7,112 bases of DNA from JBCBEX01 sp038528235 (GCA_038528235.1 JBCBEX010000134.1:1-7112), one strand, 5' to 3'. Shown: positions 1 to 5,282, counted from the first letter of the stretch. Numbers and translations: made by a program. The notes: a model not told the origin generated them from the letters alone.

Positions 1-1
1 A

Positions 2-92
2 AGGTCGAGGGTCATGGGTTTCGAGGGTCGAGGGTCGAGGGTCGCAGGTCGAGGGTCGCAGGTCGAGGGTCGCAGGTCGAGGGTCGAAAATC
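2..92. repeat. G-rich heptamer tandem array with a 14-bp higher-order repeat
   Basis: Nine consecutive 7-bp units run from 23 to 85. Units 1-3 are GAGGGTC (23-43). After that GCAGGTC and GAGGGTC alternate (44-85), so 37-85 is a 14-bp dimer repeated three and a half times. Degenerate units flank it on the left (7-13 GAGGGTC, 14-20 ATGGGTT) and right (86-92 GAAAATC). The array begins at the window edge and may extend further left. A period of 7 is not a multiple of 3, which argues against coding. GGG runs at 9, 16, 25, 32 and 39 are separated by 4-6 nt, which fits a G-quadruplex pattern. The remaining 93-258 leads into yebC. It contains two GCATCACCGC copies (148-157 and 164-173) and no promoter I can recognise. 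Confidence 0.9.
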
Positions 93-258
93 GGGCACCG
101 TTGTCCGTCGTTGCCCCAGCATCGCCCAAATGAGCCACGGCCGCACCGCATCACCGCCACACAGCATCACCGCATCACTCCCCGCCCTGGATCCCGCGCG
201 CAGCGGTCGCGTGCCATGGTTTCCTCATTGCTTGCACCTCACCCTCTCGCTCCACAGC

Positions 259-1008
259 ATGGCTGGTCACAATAAATGGTCGAAGATCAAGCGGCAGAAG
301 GCCGCCACCGACGCCAAGAAGTCGAAGGCCTGGGCGCGCATCACGCGTGACATCATGGTCGCGGCACGCGAGGGCGGCGGCGACGCTGGCATGAACCCGA
401 AACTCGCGCTCGCCATCGACAAGGCGAAGGCGGAGAACATGCCCAAGGACAACGTCGAGCGCGCCATCAAGCGGGGCACGGGCGAGATCGCGGGGGCTGA
501 CTATGAGGAGATGACCTACGAGGGCTACGGTCCGCACGGCATCGCCGTCTACGTGGAGACGCTCACGGACAACACCAATCGTACCGTCTCGGAGGTGCGC
601 CACGCCTTCAGCAAGGCGGGCGGCAACCTCGGCACGTCGGGCTCGGTCGCGTTCCAGTTCGACCGCAAGGGCATCCTCGAAGTGCCCGCCGAGGGCAACG
701 AGGAGGACGATCTGTTCCTGCTCGTGGCCGACGCGGGCGCGGAAGACCTCCGCCGCGAGGACGACGTGTTCGTGGTCACGACGCCGCCCGAGGAGTTCGC
801 CGCCGTCCGCGACGCGCTCGAAGCCGAGGGCCTCGCGCCGACCGACGAATCCGGCCTCCAGATGATCGCCTCGACCACGACCAAGCTCGCGCCCGACGAG
901 GCCGCCAAGGTGCTCAAGCTCCTCGACCGCCTCGAAGACCTCGACGACGTCCAGGCTGTCTACTCGACGCTCGAAATGGACGACGAGACGATGGCGGCGT
1001 TGGCCTAG
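259..1008 (+). CDS. yebC: YebC/PmpR/TACO1 family protein
   Basis: This is a complete 249-residue member of the YebC/TACO1 family, close to the usual 240-250 residues. Family members have been described as DNA-binding regulators (PmpR-type) and, for mitochondrial TACO1 and related bacterial proteins, as cytoplasmic translation factors that help ribosomes at difficult stretches such as polyproline. The sequence does not decide between these roles. The family signature is clear: GHNKWSKIK at residues 3-11, KAATDAKKSK at 14-23, AAREGGGD at 35-42, NMPKDNVERAIKRG at 60-73, YEGYGPHG at 87-94, and LTDNTNRTVSEVRHAF followed by GGNLGTSGSVAF at about 102-132. I chose the ATG at 259 because MAGHNKW is the conserved N-terminus. 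An in-frame ATG at 130 would add 43 unrelated residues. No Shine-Dalgarno is visible, and the leader is pyrimidine-rich. ruvC lies 240 bp downstream on the same strand, a commonly conserved neighbourhood, but repeats separate the two. Confidence 0.96.
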   Translation: MAGHNKWSKIKRQKAATDAKKSKAWARITRDIMVAAREGGGDAGMNPKLALAIDKAKAENMPKDNVERAIKRGTGEIAGADYEEMTYEGYGPHGIAVYVETLTDNTNRTVSEVRHAFSKAGGNLGTSGSVAFQFDRKGILEVPAEGNEEDDLFLLVADAGAEDLRREDDVFVVTTPPEEFAAVRDALEAEGLAPTDESGLQMIASTTTKLAPDEAAKVLKLLDRLEDLDDVQAVYSTLEMDDETMAALA

Positions 1009-1011
1009 TCT

Positions 1012-1062
1012 AGGTAGAACGAAGCATCAGGTAGAACGAAGCATCAGGTAGAACGAAGCATC
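1012..1062. repeat. Three exact 17-bp tandem repeats after yebC
   Basis: AGGTAGAACGAAGCATC occurs three times with no mismatch or spacer (1012-1028, 1029-1045, 1046-1062), starting 3 bp after the yebC stop codon. A partial echo, ATAGCATC, follows at 1063-1070. Exact copies suggest recent expansion or a variable-number tandem repeat. No reading frame or protein feature explains them. Confidence 0.95.
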
Positions 1063-1092
1063 ATAGCATCTCCTTTCGCAGTCTTGCCTTCA

Positions 1093-1177
1093 TGTCATCA
1101 CGGACTCGATCCGGGATCTCTGACGACTCAAGTATTTAGCGGCATCGCTGAGATGCTGAACCAAGTTCAGCATGACA
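1093..1177. repeat. Composite palindromic intergenic repeat (REP-like) bounded by TGTCAT/ATGACA
   Basis: The element starts with TGTCAT (1093-1098) and ends with ATGACA (1172-1177), forming a terminal inverted repeat. Each end holds its own hairpin. The left one is ATCACGGA/TCCGGGAT (1097-1104 with 1110-1117), with one mismatch and a 5-nt loop. The right one is ATGCTGAAC/GTTCAGCAT (1153-1161 with 1165-1173), a perfect 9-bp stem with a 3-nt loop CAA. The two halves also resemble each other when one is reverse-complemented (TGTCAT-x-C-x-GACT-x-GATC against TGTCATGCTGAACTTGGTTC). From general knowledge, TGTCATnCnGnACTTG-type intergenic repeats occur in many bacterial genomes. Whether this one is a mobile REP/BIME unit or acts as a terminator cannot be settled from one copy. 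Confidence 0.75.
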
Positions 1178-1231
1178 AGGGAGTGCGTCCGCCGTTGGAT
1201 CTGACTTGACGATTACAACTTCTCTCCGTTC

Positions 1232-1252
1232 ATGATCGTCCTCGGCCCATGA
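1232..1252 (+). other. Possible 6-codon minicistron (MIVLGP) overlapping the ruvC start
   Basis: ATG at 1232 opens a six-codon frame, M-I-V-L-G-P, ending in TGA at 1250-1252. This stop overlaps the ruvC ATG (1249-1251) as ATGA, the classic layout for translational coupling. The first five residues equal the first five of RuvC. The 14-bp blocks 1232-1245 and 1249-1262 match at 11 of 14 positions, and all three differences are synonymous. It may be a functional leader, a local duplication of the start region, or chance. There is no visible ribosome-binding site for either ATG. Confidence 0.4.
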
Positions 1253-1785
1253 TTGTCTTAGGAGTGGACCCCGGCACGCGGCACACGGGCTACGGCGTCG
1301 TGGAGATCGTCGGGCAGAAGGAGCGCATCCTCGACTACGGCGCGATCGATCTCTCGCCGAAGATGGCGCACGCGCAGCGGCTCAGCGTGATCTACGCGCG
1401 CCTCACCGAGGTCATCGAGGCGACGCTGCCAGACGAGTGTGCCGTCGAGATGCCCGTCTACGGGCAAAACGCCCAGTCGATGCTCAAGCTCGGGCGCGCG
1501 CAGGCAGCCGTGATGCTCGCCGCGATGCACCGCGAGTTGCCGGTCACGCAGTACACCCCGAAGGAGGTCAAGAAGTCGGTCACGGGCAACGGCAATGCGA
1601 CCAAGCAGCAGGTGTGGTACATGGTGAAGAGCCTCCTCACGCTCACCGAGTCGCGCGGCCTCGATGCGTCCGATGCACTCGCTGTTGCGCTCTGCCACGG
1701 CCACCGCGTCCACCAGGGCCCGACGGGCAAGTTCAAGAACTGGAAGAGCTTCGTCGAGGCCAACCAGGACCGCATCATCGAATAG
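1249..1785 (+). CDS. ruvC: Holliday junction resolvase RuvC (crossover junction endodeoxyribonuclease)
   Basis: This complete 178-residue protein is close to the usual RuvC length of about 160-190. RuvC is a dimeric, Mg-dependent endonuclease with an RNase H fold. It makes symmetric cuts in Holliday junctions together with the RuvAB branch-migration motor in the cytoplasm. The acidic catalytic set is visible: D7 in LGVDPGTRHTGYG, E67 in CAVEMPVYGQNAQS, and D139 plus D142 in LDASDALAVALCH. The LKLGRAQAA stretch at residues 79-87 is also typical. The C-terminal tail (about residues 158-178, with NWKSFVEANQDRI) resembles the extension I recall from Bacteroidota RuvC. The start at 1249 gives the canonical N-terminus. 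The upstream ATG at 1232 is out of frame and closes on the ruvC start. No ruvA or ruvB is present in the window. The first codons use AT-rich choices (ATT, TTA, GGA), unlike the rest of the gene. Confidence 0.97.
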   Translation: MIVLGVDPGTRHTGYGVVEIVGQKERILDYGAIDLSPKMAHAQRLSVIYARLTEVIEATLPDECAVEMPVYGQNAQSMLKLGRAQAAVMLAAMHRELPVTQYTPKEVKKSVTGNGNATKQQVWYMVKSLLTLTESRGLDASDALAVALCHGHRVHQGPTGKFKNWKSFVEANQDRIIE

Positions 1786-1803
1786 CGAGTCCTGAAACGC
1801 AGC

Positions 1804-1833
1804 GCGGCGGCCAGACTGAAGCCCTGCCGCCGC
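1804..1833. terminator. GC-rich hairpin between convergent ruvC and glycosidase genes
   Basis: GCGGCGG (1804-1810) pairs with CCGCCGC (1827-1833). The inner CAG/CTG extends this to about 10 bp with a single bulged C. It lies 18 bp after the ruvC stop and 22 bp before the end of the opposite-strand gene, where a shared bidirectional terminator would be expected. No T-tract follows on either strand, so intrinsic termination is uncertain. Confidence 0.4.
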
Positions 1834-1855
1834 ATGCTCAATCGAGAGCGTGGCG

Positions 1856-3298
1856 TTACTCGCTGAAGCGTCTCGTGCCCGGTGCCGCAAAGTCGCGGCT
1901 GGCCGCGTCAGCCACGATGACGTAGTCCTCCGACGAGGCGCACGCCTCAAAGGTCTGCGTGCCGGTCCCGGTGCCGAGATCCGTCGAGGCTCCGGTGGCA
2001 GGGTCGAAGCACCAGAGCTGGGCGGTGGCGTCGGCGAGGACGCTCAAGTCGAGCGTGATGGCGCGCTCGTCCGGGGCGTAGGCGACCAGCGAGGAGCCGT
2101 CGTTGGCAACCGAGATCACCGCATAGCCCGTGTCGAGGTCGCCGCGCCCGCCGCGGAGCGCCGATTCCGGCTCGAACTCATAGTCGGGGATGAGCCGCGC
2201 GAAGGGGCGCGAGCGCATGAGGCTCGCCAAGTGCGTCATCGAGCGGGCGCCGGGCGCGTCGAGCGCGTCCTCCCAGCCGTCGCCGAAAAACCAGATGGGG
2301 CTGTTGCCATAGAAATGCCCGAACGCGCCGCCGAGGATGCTGATGTAGGCCTGGTAGCGCAGCTCCCGCGGCGTCACGTCGAACTCGCCCTCGTAGTAGC
2401 CCTCGAAGAAGACGAACGGCAGGCGGTCGTCGCGGAAGTAGTCGTTGATGACGGCCTCCGGGACTTGCTGCGGCGGGTAGCGGTACGTCGTGTTCATGTC
2501 GAGACCGAGGTAGCCATAGACGTCGACGCCGCTCTCCTGGCCGCCGTGCCCGGTCCAAAGCTGCGAGGCGCCAGCGTCCTGGATGCCACCTTTGAGCGCG
2601 TCGTATTCGGCGACCAGGTCGAAGGGGCCGGTCGGTCCCCAGTCGCCACCGGCGGCCCACACGATGTTGGGCTGCGTACGGTAGCGGGCACCGAGAAAGG
2701 TACCATAGGTGCGCAGGTTGTCCGGCCCGTTGGCGTCGATGCCGCTGCCCCAGCCGTCGTTGCCCTGCTGCCAGCCAGCGTAGGCGGGAAAGGCGAAAAC
2801 GACGATACCGCGCGCCTCGGCGTAGGCGAGGAAGTCATCGACCAGCGTCCAGTAGGCCTCGTTGGGCGTCGTGAAGTCGAGTTCCAGGTCGTTCGAATCG
2901 AGGACAGCGTCGAACGGCGGGTCGCCGTAGACGTTGGTATGCGGCGGTGTCTGGTTCGAGAACGCCGCCTCGATGAGGTTGACGTAGACCGCGTTGACGC
3001 CGCGTGCCTCGCGGTCGTCGAGGTAGCGGACCATCTCCTCACGCGTGAGGTTGGCAATGGCCGACCAGGCAGCATCGCCGCTGAGGAAGACGGGCGTTCC
3101 GCTGGCGTCCGCGAGGTACCGCCCATCGACGAACTGTAGGGGATAGCGGAGGTCGATGGGCCCGACGGGCGTGGGCGTCAGCGGGGTGGTGTCGTCGGAG
3201 CTGCGGAGGAAGTCGCAGCCGGCTATCCACGGCGTGGCGACGAGCGCAAGGAGGAGCGCCCCGGCGAGGATACGCCAGGGGCGATGCGGGTGGTGCAT
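1856..3298 (-). CDS. Lipoprotein with apiosidase-like (DUF4038/GH140-type) glycoside hydrolase domain
   Basis: This 480-residue protein is predicted to be lipid-anchored. A hydrophobic signal (residues 9-27, LAGALLLALVATPW) ends in the lipobox IAGC with Cys28, followed by a short Ser/Asp/Thr/Pro-rich linker (33-47). The body (about 52-375) resembles the DUF4038 apiosidase-like (beta/alpha)8 barrel: FVDGRYLADASGTPVFLSGDAAW at 56-78, VYVNLIEAAFSNQTPP near 104-119, NIVWAAGGDWG at 211-221 and FVFFEGYYE at 295-303. By analogy with characterised GH140 apiosidases, D219 and E299 are the likely catalytic acid/base and nucleophile. A small beta-rich region at about 390-460 (GYAVISVANDGSSLVAYAPDER) resembles the collagen-binding-like domain that often follows DUF4038. 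The usual apiose-containing pectin substrate is not shown here, and no SusC/SusD pair or other glycosidase is nearby. The gene is convergent with ruvC. The stop is TAA and the leader is pyrimidine-rich with no Shine-Dalgarno. Confidence 0.82.
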   Translation of the reverse strand: MHHPHRPWRILAGALLLALVATPWIAGCDFLRSSDDTTPLTPTPVGPIDLRYPLQFVDGRYLADASGTPVFLSGDAAWSAIANLTREEMVRYLDDREARGVNAVYVNLIEAAFSNQTPPHTNVYGDPPFDAVLDSNDLELDFTTPNEAYWTLVDDFLAYAEARGIVVFAFPAYAGWQQGNDGWGSGIDANGPDNLRTYGTFLGARYRTQPNIVWAAGGDWGPTGPFDLVAEYDALKGGIQDAGASQLWTGHGGQESGVDVYGYLGLDMNTTYRYPPQQVPEAVINDYFRDDRLPFVFFEGYYEGEFDVTPRELRYQAYISILGGAFGHFYGNSPIWFFGDGWEDALDAPGARSMTHLASLMRSRPFARLIPDYEFEPESALRGGRGDLDTGYAVISVANDGSSLVAYAPDERAITLDLSVLADATAQLWCFDPATGASTDLGTGTGTQTFEACASSEDYVIVADAASRDFAAPGTRRFSE

Positions 3299-3433
3299 AT
3301 CAGGAAACGAGCGGAGGGCGAGGCGCTGTGGGTAGAGCGGCGGTGGCGGCAGAAAGACTGCACCGCGCTCTCAGGGTAGCGATTGGCACCGCATTCTGTC
3401 GCGCCCCTGCACCAATTCCTCTGCGCTGAAGGC

Positions 3434-3492
3434 GTTTAGCGCATATAGATGACGCTCACGTAGCGGAAGCGTGTCGCTGCATAGGGCTAAAC
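3434..3492. repeat. 59-nt imperfect inverted repeat (GTTTAGC ... GCTAAAC)
   Basis: This element sits in the 293-bp gap 3299-3591, between the two minus-strand genes. GTTTAGC (3434-3440) is perfectly complementary to GCTAAAC (3486-3492). Weaker inner pairing is possible (TAT with ATA, GACGCT with AGCGTGTC), as is an outer GAA/TTC across a 3-nt bulge, so the stretch could fold into one long stem-loop. It could be structured RNA, a termination region for the DUF4290-like gene, or a repeat family member. Nothing else recognisable is present in the gap. It is less GC-biased than the flanking genes, and I see no gene in it. Confidence 0.4.
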
Positions 3493-3591
3493 TTCGAAGC
3501 CGATACACTTCGACTAGGCCGTCCTCGTGACTCTCTGCACAGCGCCAGCCGTCCTGGTGGCCGCGCGCTTGGGGGGCTACTCGTGGGAGCG

Positions 3592-3873
3592 CTACTCGTA
3601 GAAAATGCCGCGTTCCTCGTCGCGGACCCGCACCACATCGGCAACCTCGCCACGGTCCAGGGCCCGGTTGCTCATCATATGCACGAGCTGCGCGATCTGG
3701 CGGTCTTTCTCCGGTGCCTGGTTCCATTCCGGATGGGCCTGCTCCACGAGCGACACGAGGATCCGGAGGTAGGGAAAACGCTCTTCCTTCGAGCCGAGCG
3801 TGGCAATCGACTCGGCAAAGAGCTGAGCGTTGCGTCCAACCTGGCGGTCCAGAATCTTGCGGTCGGTGACCAT
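3592..3873 (-). CDS. Short DUF4290-like protein
   Basis: This 93-residue acidic/basic helical protein has no signal peptide or membrane segment, so it is probably cytoplasmic. The N-terminal two thirds resemble DUF4290, a Bacteroidetes family of unknown function. The matching pattern is ILDRQVGRNAQLFAESI (7-23, compare LPEYGRN-x-Q in the family), KEERFPYLRILVSLVEQAHPEW (29-50, compare EERnraAxxIIxxMgnxnPH) and DRQIAQLVHMMS (57-68, compare FKHKLWDHLAIMS). Typical members, as I recall them, are about 200 residues and continue after the MSD motif. Here the protein stops about 25 residues later with a charged tail. The start at 3873 is the only ATG giving the GRN motif near the N-terminus. The 30 nt before it are 27/30 pyrimidine on the coding strand with no Shine-Dalgarno. 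It is divergent from the 89-residue gene at 4100. Confidence 0.65.
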   Translation of the reverse strand: MVTDRKILDRQVGRNAQLFAESIATLGSKEERFPYLRILVSLVEQAHPEWNQAPEKDRQIAQLVHMMSNRALDRGEVADVVRVRDEERGIFYE

Positions 3874-4099
3874 GGCAATAGGAGCAGGAGGGAAGGAGGA
3901 GGGCGGGTGTGCCTGCGCCTATACCGGGGACCCTGTGTAGGGTTCTCCCTGAGCAGGCCGAGTTGAACGATTTCAGAAACGAGATGGTTCTGCCGGACTC
4001 GCCCTTGGGTGTCTAGCCCCGAACCTGGGTGCACCTCGCCCGTAGATTGCGGCTGGTTTTACTTCTCCGTTCCTCGACTTCGCTCCACGACCTGCGCCG
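3874..4099. promoter_or_regulatory. Divergent intergenic region, presumed promoters for both flanking genes
   Basis: These 226 bp separate a minus-strand and a plus-strand gene and so must hold at least their promoters. I see no convincing Bacteroidota -33/-7 pair. Visible items are the purine tract at 3880-3906, which forms the CU-rich leader of the minus gene, and a hairpin at 3926-3949 (GGGGACCCT-GTGT-AGGGTTCTCC, one bulge). A T-rich patch at 4057-4075 precedes the plus-strand gene. Confidence 0.35.
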
Positions 4100-4369
4100 A
4101 TGCCCAACCGAGTCCCCTACCGGCTCGAAGAACTGCCTGTAGTGCTGCCGTACTACCGCGCGGCGCGAGCGGCGTCCCATCTGGACAAGGGCGATCTCGT
4201 CTACTACGGTCCCATGCCGCCCTTCTACGGCGTCGGCGAGGTCGTCGGTGAGGTAGACGGTTTCGTCGTGGTCGACTTCCGGGGGACGGGCCTCTTCGGC
4301 GTGCACGAGGAGACGCTCAACCCAGCCTATGTGCAGCCGATCCCGAGCGAGCACCTCGCGCGGATCTAG
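4100..4369 (+). CDS. Hypothetical protein, possible SH3/KOW-like small beta-barrel
   Basis: I do not recognise the family with certainty. The 89-residue product has no signal peptide and no membrane segment. Residues 1-25 (MPNRVPYRLEELPVVLPYYRAARAA) are basic and aromatic-rich. From about residue 29, KGDLVYYGPMPPFYGVGEVVGEVDGFVVVDFRGTGLFGVHEETL forms a run of short beta strands separated by glycines. This pattern, G-D-x-V then G-x-G-x-V then V-x-V-D-F, is typical of KOW/SH3-like or DUF3553-type domains, which often bind nucleic acid or protein. Codon use matches its neighbours (strong G/C at third positions), which supports a real gene. It is preceded by a pyrimidine-rich leader rather than a Shine-Dalgarno. 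A second, unlikely reading is that the ORF is spurious. The divergent DUF4290-like gene is its closest neighbour. Confidence 0.65.
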   Translation: MPNRVPYRLEELPVVLPYYRAARAASHLDKGDLVYYGPMPPFYGVGEVVGEVDGFVVVDFRGTGLFGVHEETLNPAYVQPIPSEHLARI

Positions 4370-4382
4370 CGCCCATCGTCAT

Positions 4383-4406
4383 GCGACCCCGCGGTGGGGG
4401 GCTCGC
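4383..4406. terminator. GC-rich hairpin after the 89-residue gene
   Basis: CCCC (4387-4390) pairs with GGGG across a GCGGT loop. The outer GCGA (4383-4386) pairs with TCGC (4403-4406) across a bulge. It starts 14 bp after the stop codon, where a terminator would sit, but no T-tract follows. Confidence 0.3.
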
Positions 4407-4443
4407 ACCCGGCAGAGTGAGACGAGCCGGTCGGGCAGCCTTG

Positions 4444-4500
4444 GGGCAGGCTCTTGCTGGTACGCCACGAGCGTATGCACGCACAAGGGCAGGCTCTTGC
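4444..4500. repeat. 14-bp direct repeats flanking a small hairpin
   Basis: GGGCAGGCTCTTGC occurs exactly at 4444-4457 and 4487-4500, start to start 43 bp. Between them TACGC (4461-4465) and GCGTA (4471-4475) form a 5-bp stem with a CACGA loop. The unit lies in the 217-bp gap 4370-4586 and has no coding explanation. It could be a regulator binding pair, a duplication flanking a small insertion, or a REP-type unit. Confidence 0.7.
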
Positions 4501-4519
4501 ATTCCGTCTGGCCGGGGTG

Positions 4520-4540
4520 ACACGCGTTGGCGTGTTGTTT
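4520..4540 (+). other. Hairpin with short T-rich tail upstream of the CIA30-like gene
   Basis: ACACGC (4520-4525) and GCGTGT (4530-4535) form a perfect 6-bp stem with a GTTG loop, followed by TGTTT. It looks like a weak intrinsic terminator or attenuator 47 bp before the ATG at 4587. It could stop readthrough from the 89-residue gene or lie in the leader of the lipoprotein gene. The T-tail is short, so the role is uncertain. Confidence 0.35.
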
Positions 4541-4586
4541 GGATAGACGACAGGCGTCATCGATCCCAACCGCACCCGCCGAACTC

Positions 4587-5243
4587 ATGCGTCGCCTTGG
4601 TCTCTTGCTCTTCGCCTGGATCTTCGTGCTCACGCTCGTGGCATGCCAGCCCGCCACGGACGGTGCTGGAGTGCCGACGGAAGACGCGGCCGGGGAGGTG
4701 GCGACGCCGAGCCTCCGCGTGAGCGTCGTGGACGGGATCGGCGGCTATGTAGAGGACTTCGAGGACCGCGCCCGGGTCGAGGCCGTGTGGCATGCGCTGG
4801 CCGACGGCCAAGCCGAGACGCGGGTGTATGCGCAGCCAGGCGGCATGCAGGCGACATCGCAGTACCACCTCACCGTCGAGGCGACGCGCCCCGCTGCGCC
4901 CGGCCCCACCGACGTGGCGGGCACCATCGCGCGCCTCACACCCTCCGTCGAGGGCTTCGATGCGCGGGCCTTCGAAGGAGTGCGCCTCGCGCTGCGGGGC
5001 ACACCGGGGACCTACATCGTCCAACTCGGCTCGGCGCGCGTGGACGATCACGACCACTTCAACGCCTACGTCACGCTGACTACCGCCGGGTGGACCCGAT
5101 TCGACGTTCCCTTCGGCCAGTTCAGGCAGGAGGGCTACGGCCAGCCCGTGGAATGGACGGGGGCCGACCTCGTCCACCTCGCCCTCTTCGCCAACCGAGG
5201 TGGCACGACGACGTTCGAGGTGGACGACGTGCTGTTCTTCTGA
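4587..5243 (+). CDS. Lipoprotein with CIA30-like / galactose-binding-fold domain
   Basis: This 218-residue predicted lipoprotein begins MRRLGLLLFAWIFVLTLVAC, with Arg2-Arg3, a hydrophobic core and the lipobox LVAC giving lipid-modified Cys20. A Gly/Ala/Glu/Asp-rich linker (21-42) follows. The rest reads as one beta-sandwich: VEDFED-x8-W at 55-68, FEGVRLALRGTPGTYIVQL at 129-147, a D/H-rich loop DDHDHFNAYV at 153-162, GWTRFDVPFGQF at 168-179 and a closing strand FEVDDVLFF at 210-218. That order (fed-x-W; F-x-G-x-x-L-x-x-RG; Y-x-x-x-L; W-x-x-x-x-PF-x-x-F; F-x-x-D-x-x-x-F) resembles CIA30-like and related carbohydrate-binding jelly rolls. In mitochondria CIA30 is a complex I assembly factor, but bacterial secreted versions have no proven role. 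I therefore infer only a binding or accessory role at the envelope. I chose 4587 because the in-frame upstream start is TTG at 4527 and would add 20 residues ahead of a good signal peptide. Confidence 0.75.
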   Translation: MRRLGLLLFAWIFVLTLVACQPATDGAGVPTEDAAGEVATPSLRVSVVDGIGGYVEDFEDRARVEAVWHALADGQAETRVYAQPGGMQATSQYHLTVEATRPAAPGPTDVAGTIARLTPSVEGFDARAFEGVRLALRGTPGTYIVQLGSARVDDHDHFNAYVTLTTAGWTRFDVPFGQFRQEGYGQPVEWTGADLVHLALFANRGGTTTFEVDDVLFF

Positions 5244-5257
5244 GGCCGGGACGTAGG

Positions 5258-5282
5258 TTCTAATCGGCAATTAGGAAAAAAA
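5258..5282. other. AT-rich hairpin and A-tract after the CIA30-like gene
   Basis: TTCTAAT (5258-5264) pairs with ATTAGGA (5270-5276), with one G-T wobble and a CGGCA loop, directly followed by seven A residues (5276-5282). It starts 15 bp past the stop codon. An A-tract rather than a T-tract follows on the plus strand, so it is not a standard rho-independent terminator. The AT-rich patch stands out in a GC-rich window and may instead belong to the upstream regulatory region of the next gene. Confidence 0.35.

Noticed and set aside
2..92. CRISPR array
   Set aside because: The units are 7 or 14 bp in direct tandem with no unique spacers, and no cas genes are present.
130..258. N-terminal extension of YebC from an upstream in-frame ATG
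   Set aside because: The 43 extra residues are low-complexity and unlike any YebC N-terminus. The conserved MAGHNKW start is at 259.
1850..3139. Plus-strand ORF of 429 codons opposite the apiosidase-like gene
   Set aside because: Its composition is the mirror of the minus-strand gene, with no recognisable motif. The minus strand shows a lipobox, domain motifs and catalytic residues.
3434..3492. Integron attC site suggested by GTTTAGC and GCTAAAC
   Set aside because: The order and consensus are wrong: attC runs RYYYAAC to GTTRRRY, whereas here GTT comes first and each box has a mismatch. No integrase or cassette array is nearby.
3371..3727. Minus-strand ORF of 118 codons across the DUF4290-like 3' end and the gap
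   Set aside because: It overlaps the DUF4290-like gene in another frame, has biased Arg/Gly/Pro composition, and shows no similarity I can recognise.
4383..4440. tRNA-like stretch with GGTGCGAGCC on the minus strand
   Set aside because: No proper TTCRA loop, acceptor stem or anticodon arm can be assembled.
4527..4586. Earlier start for the CIA30-like lipoprotein
   Set aside because: The codon at 4527 is TTG, lies within a hairpin, and would bury a good lipoprotein signal peptide that begins at 4587.
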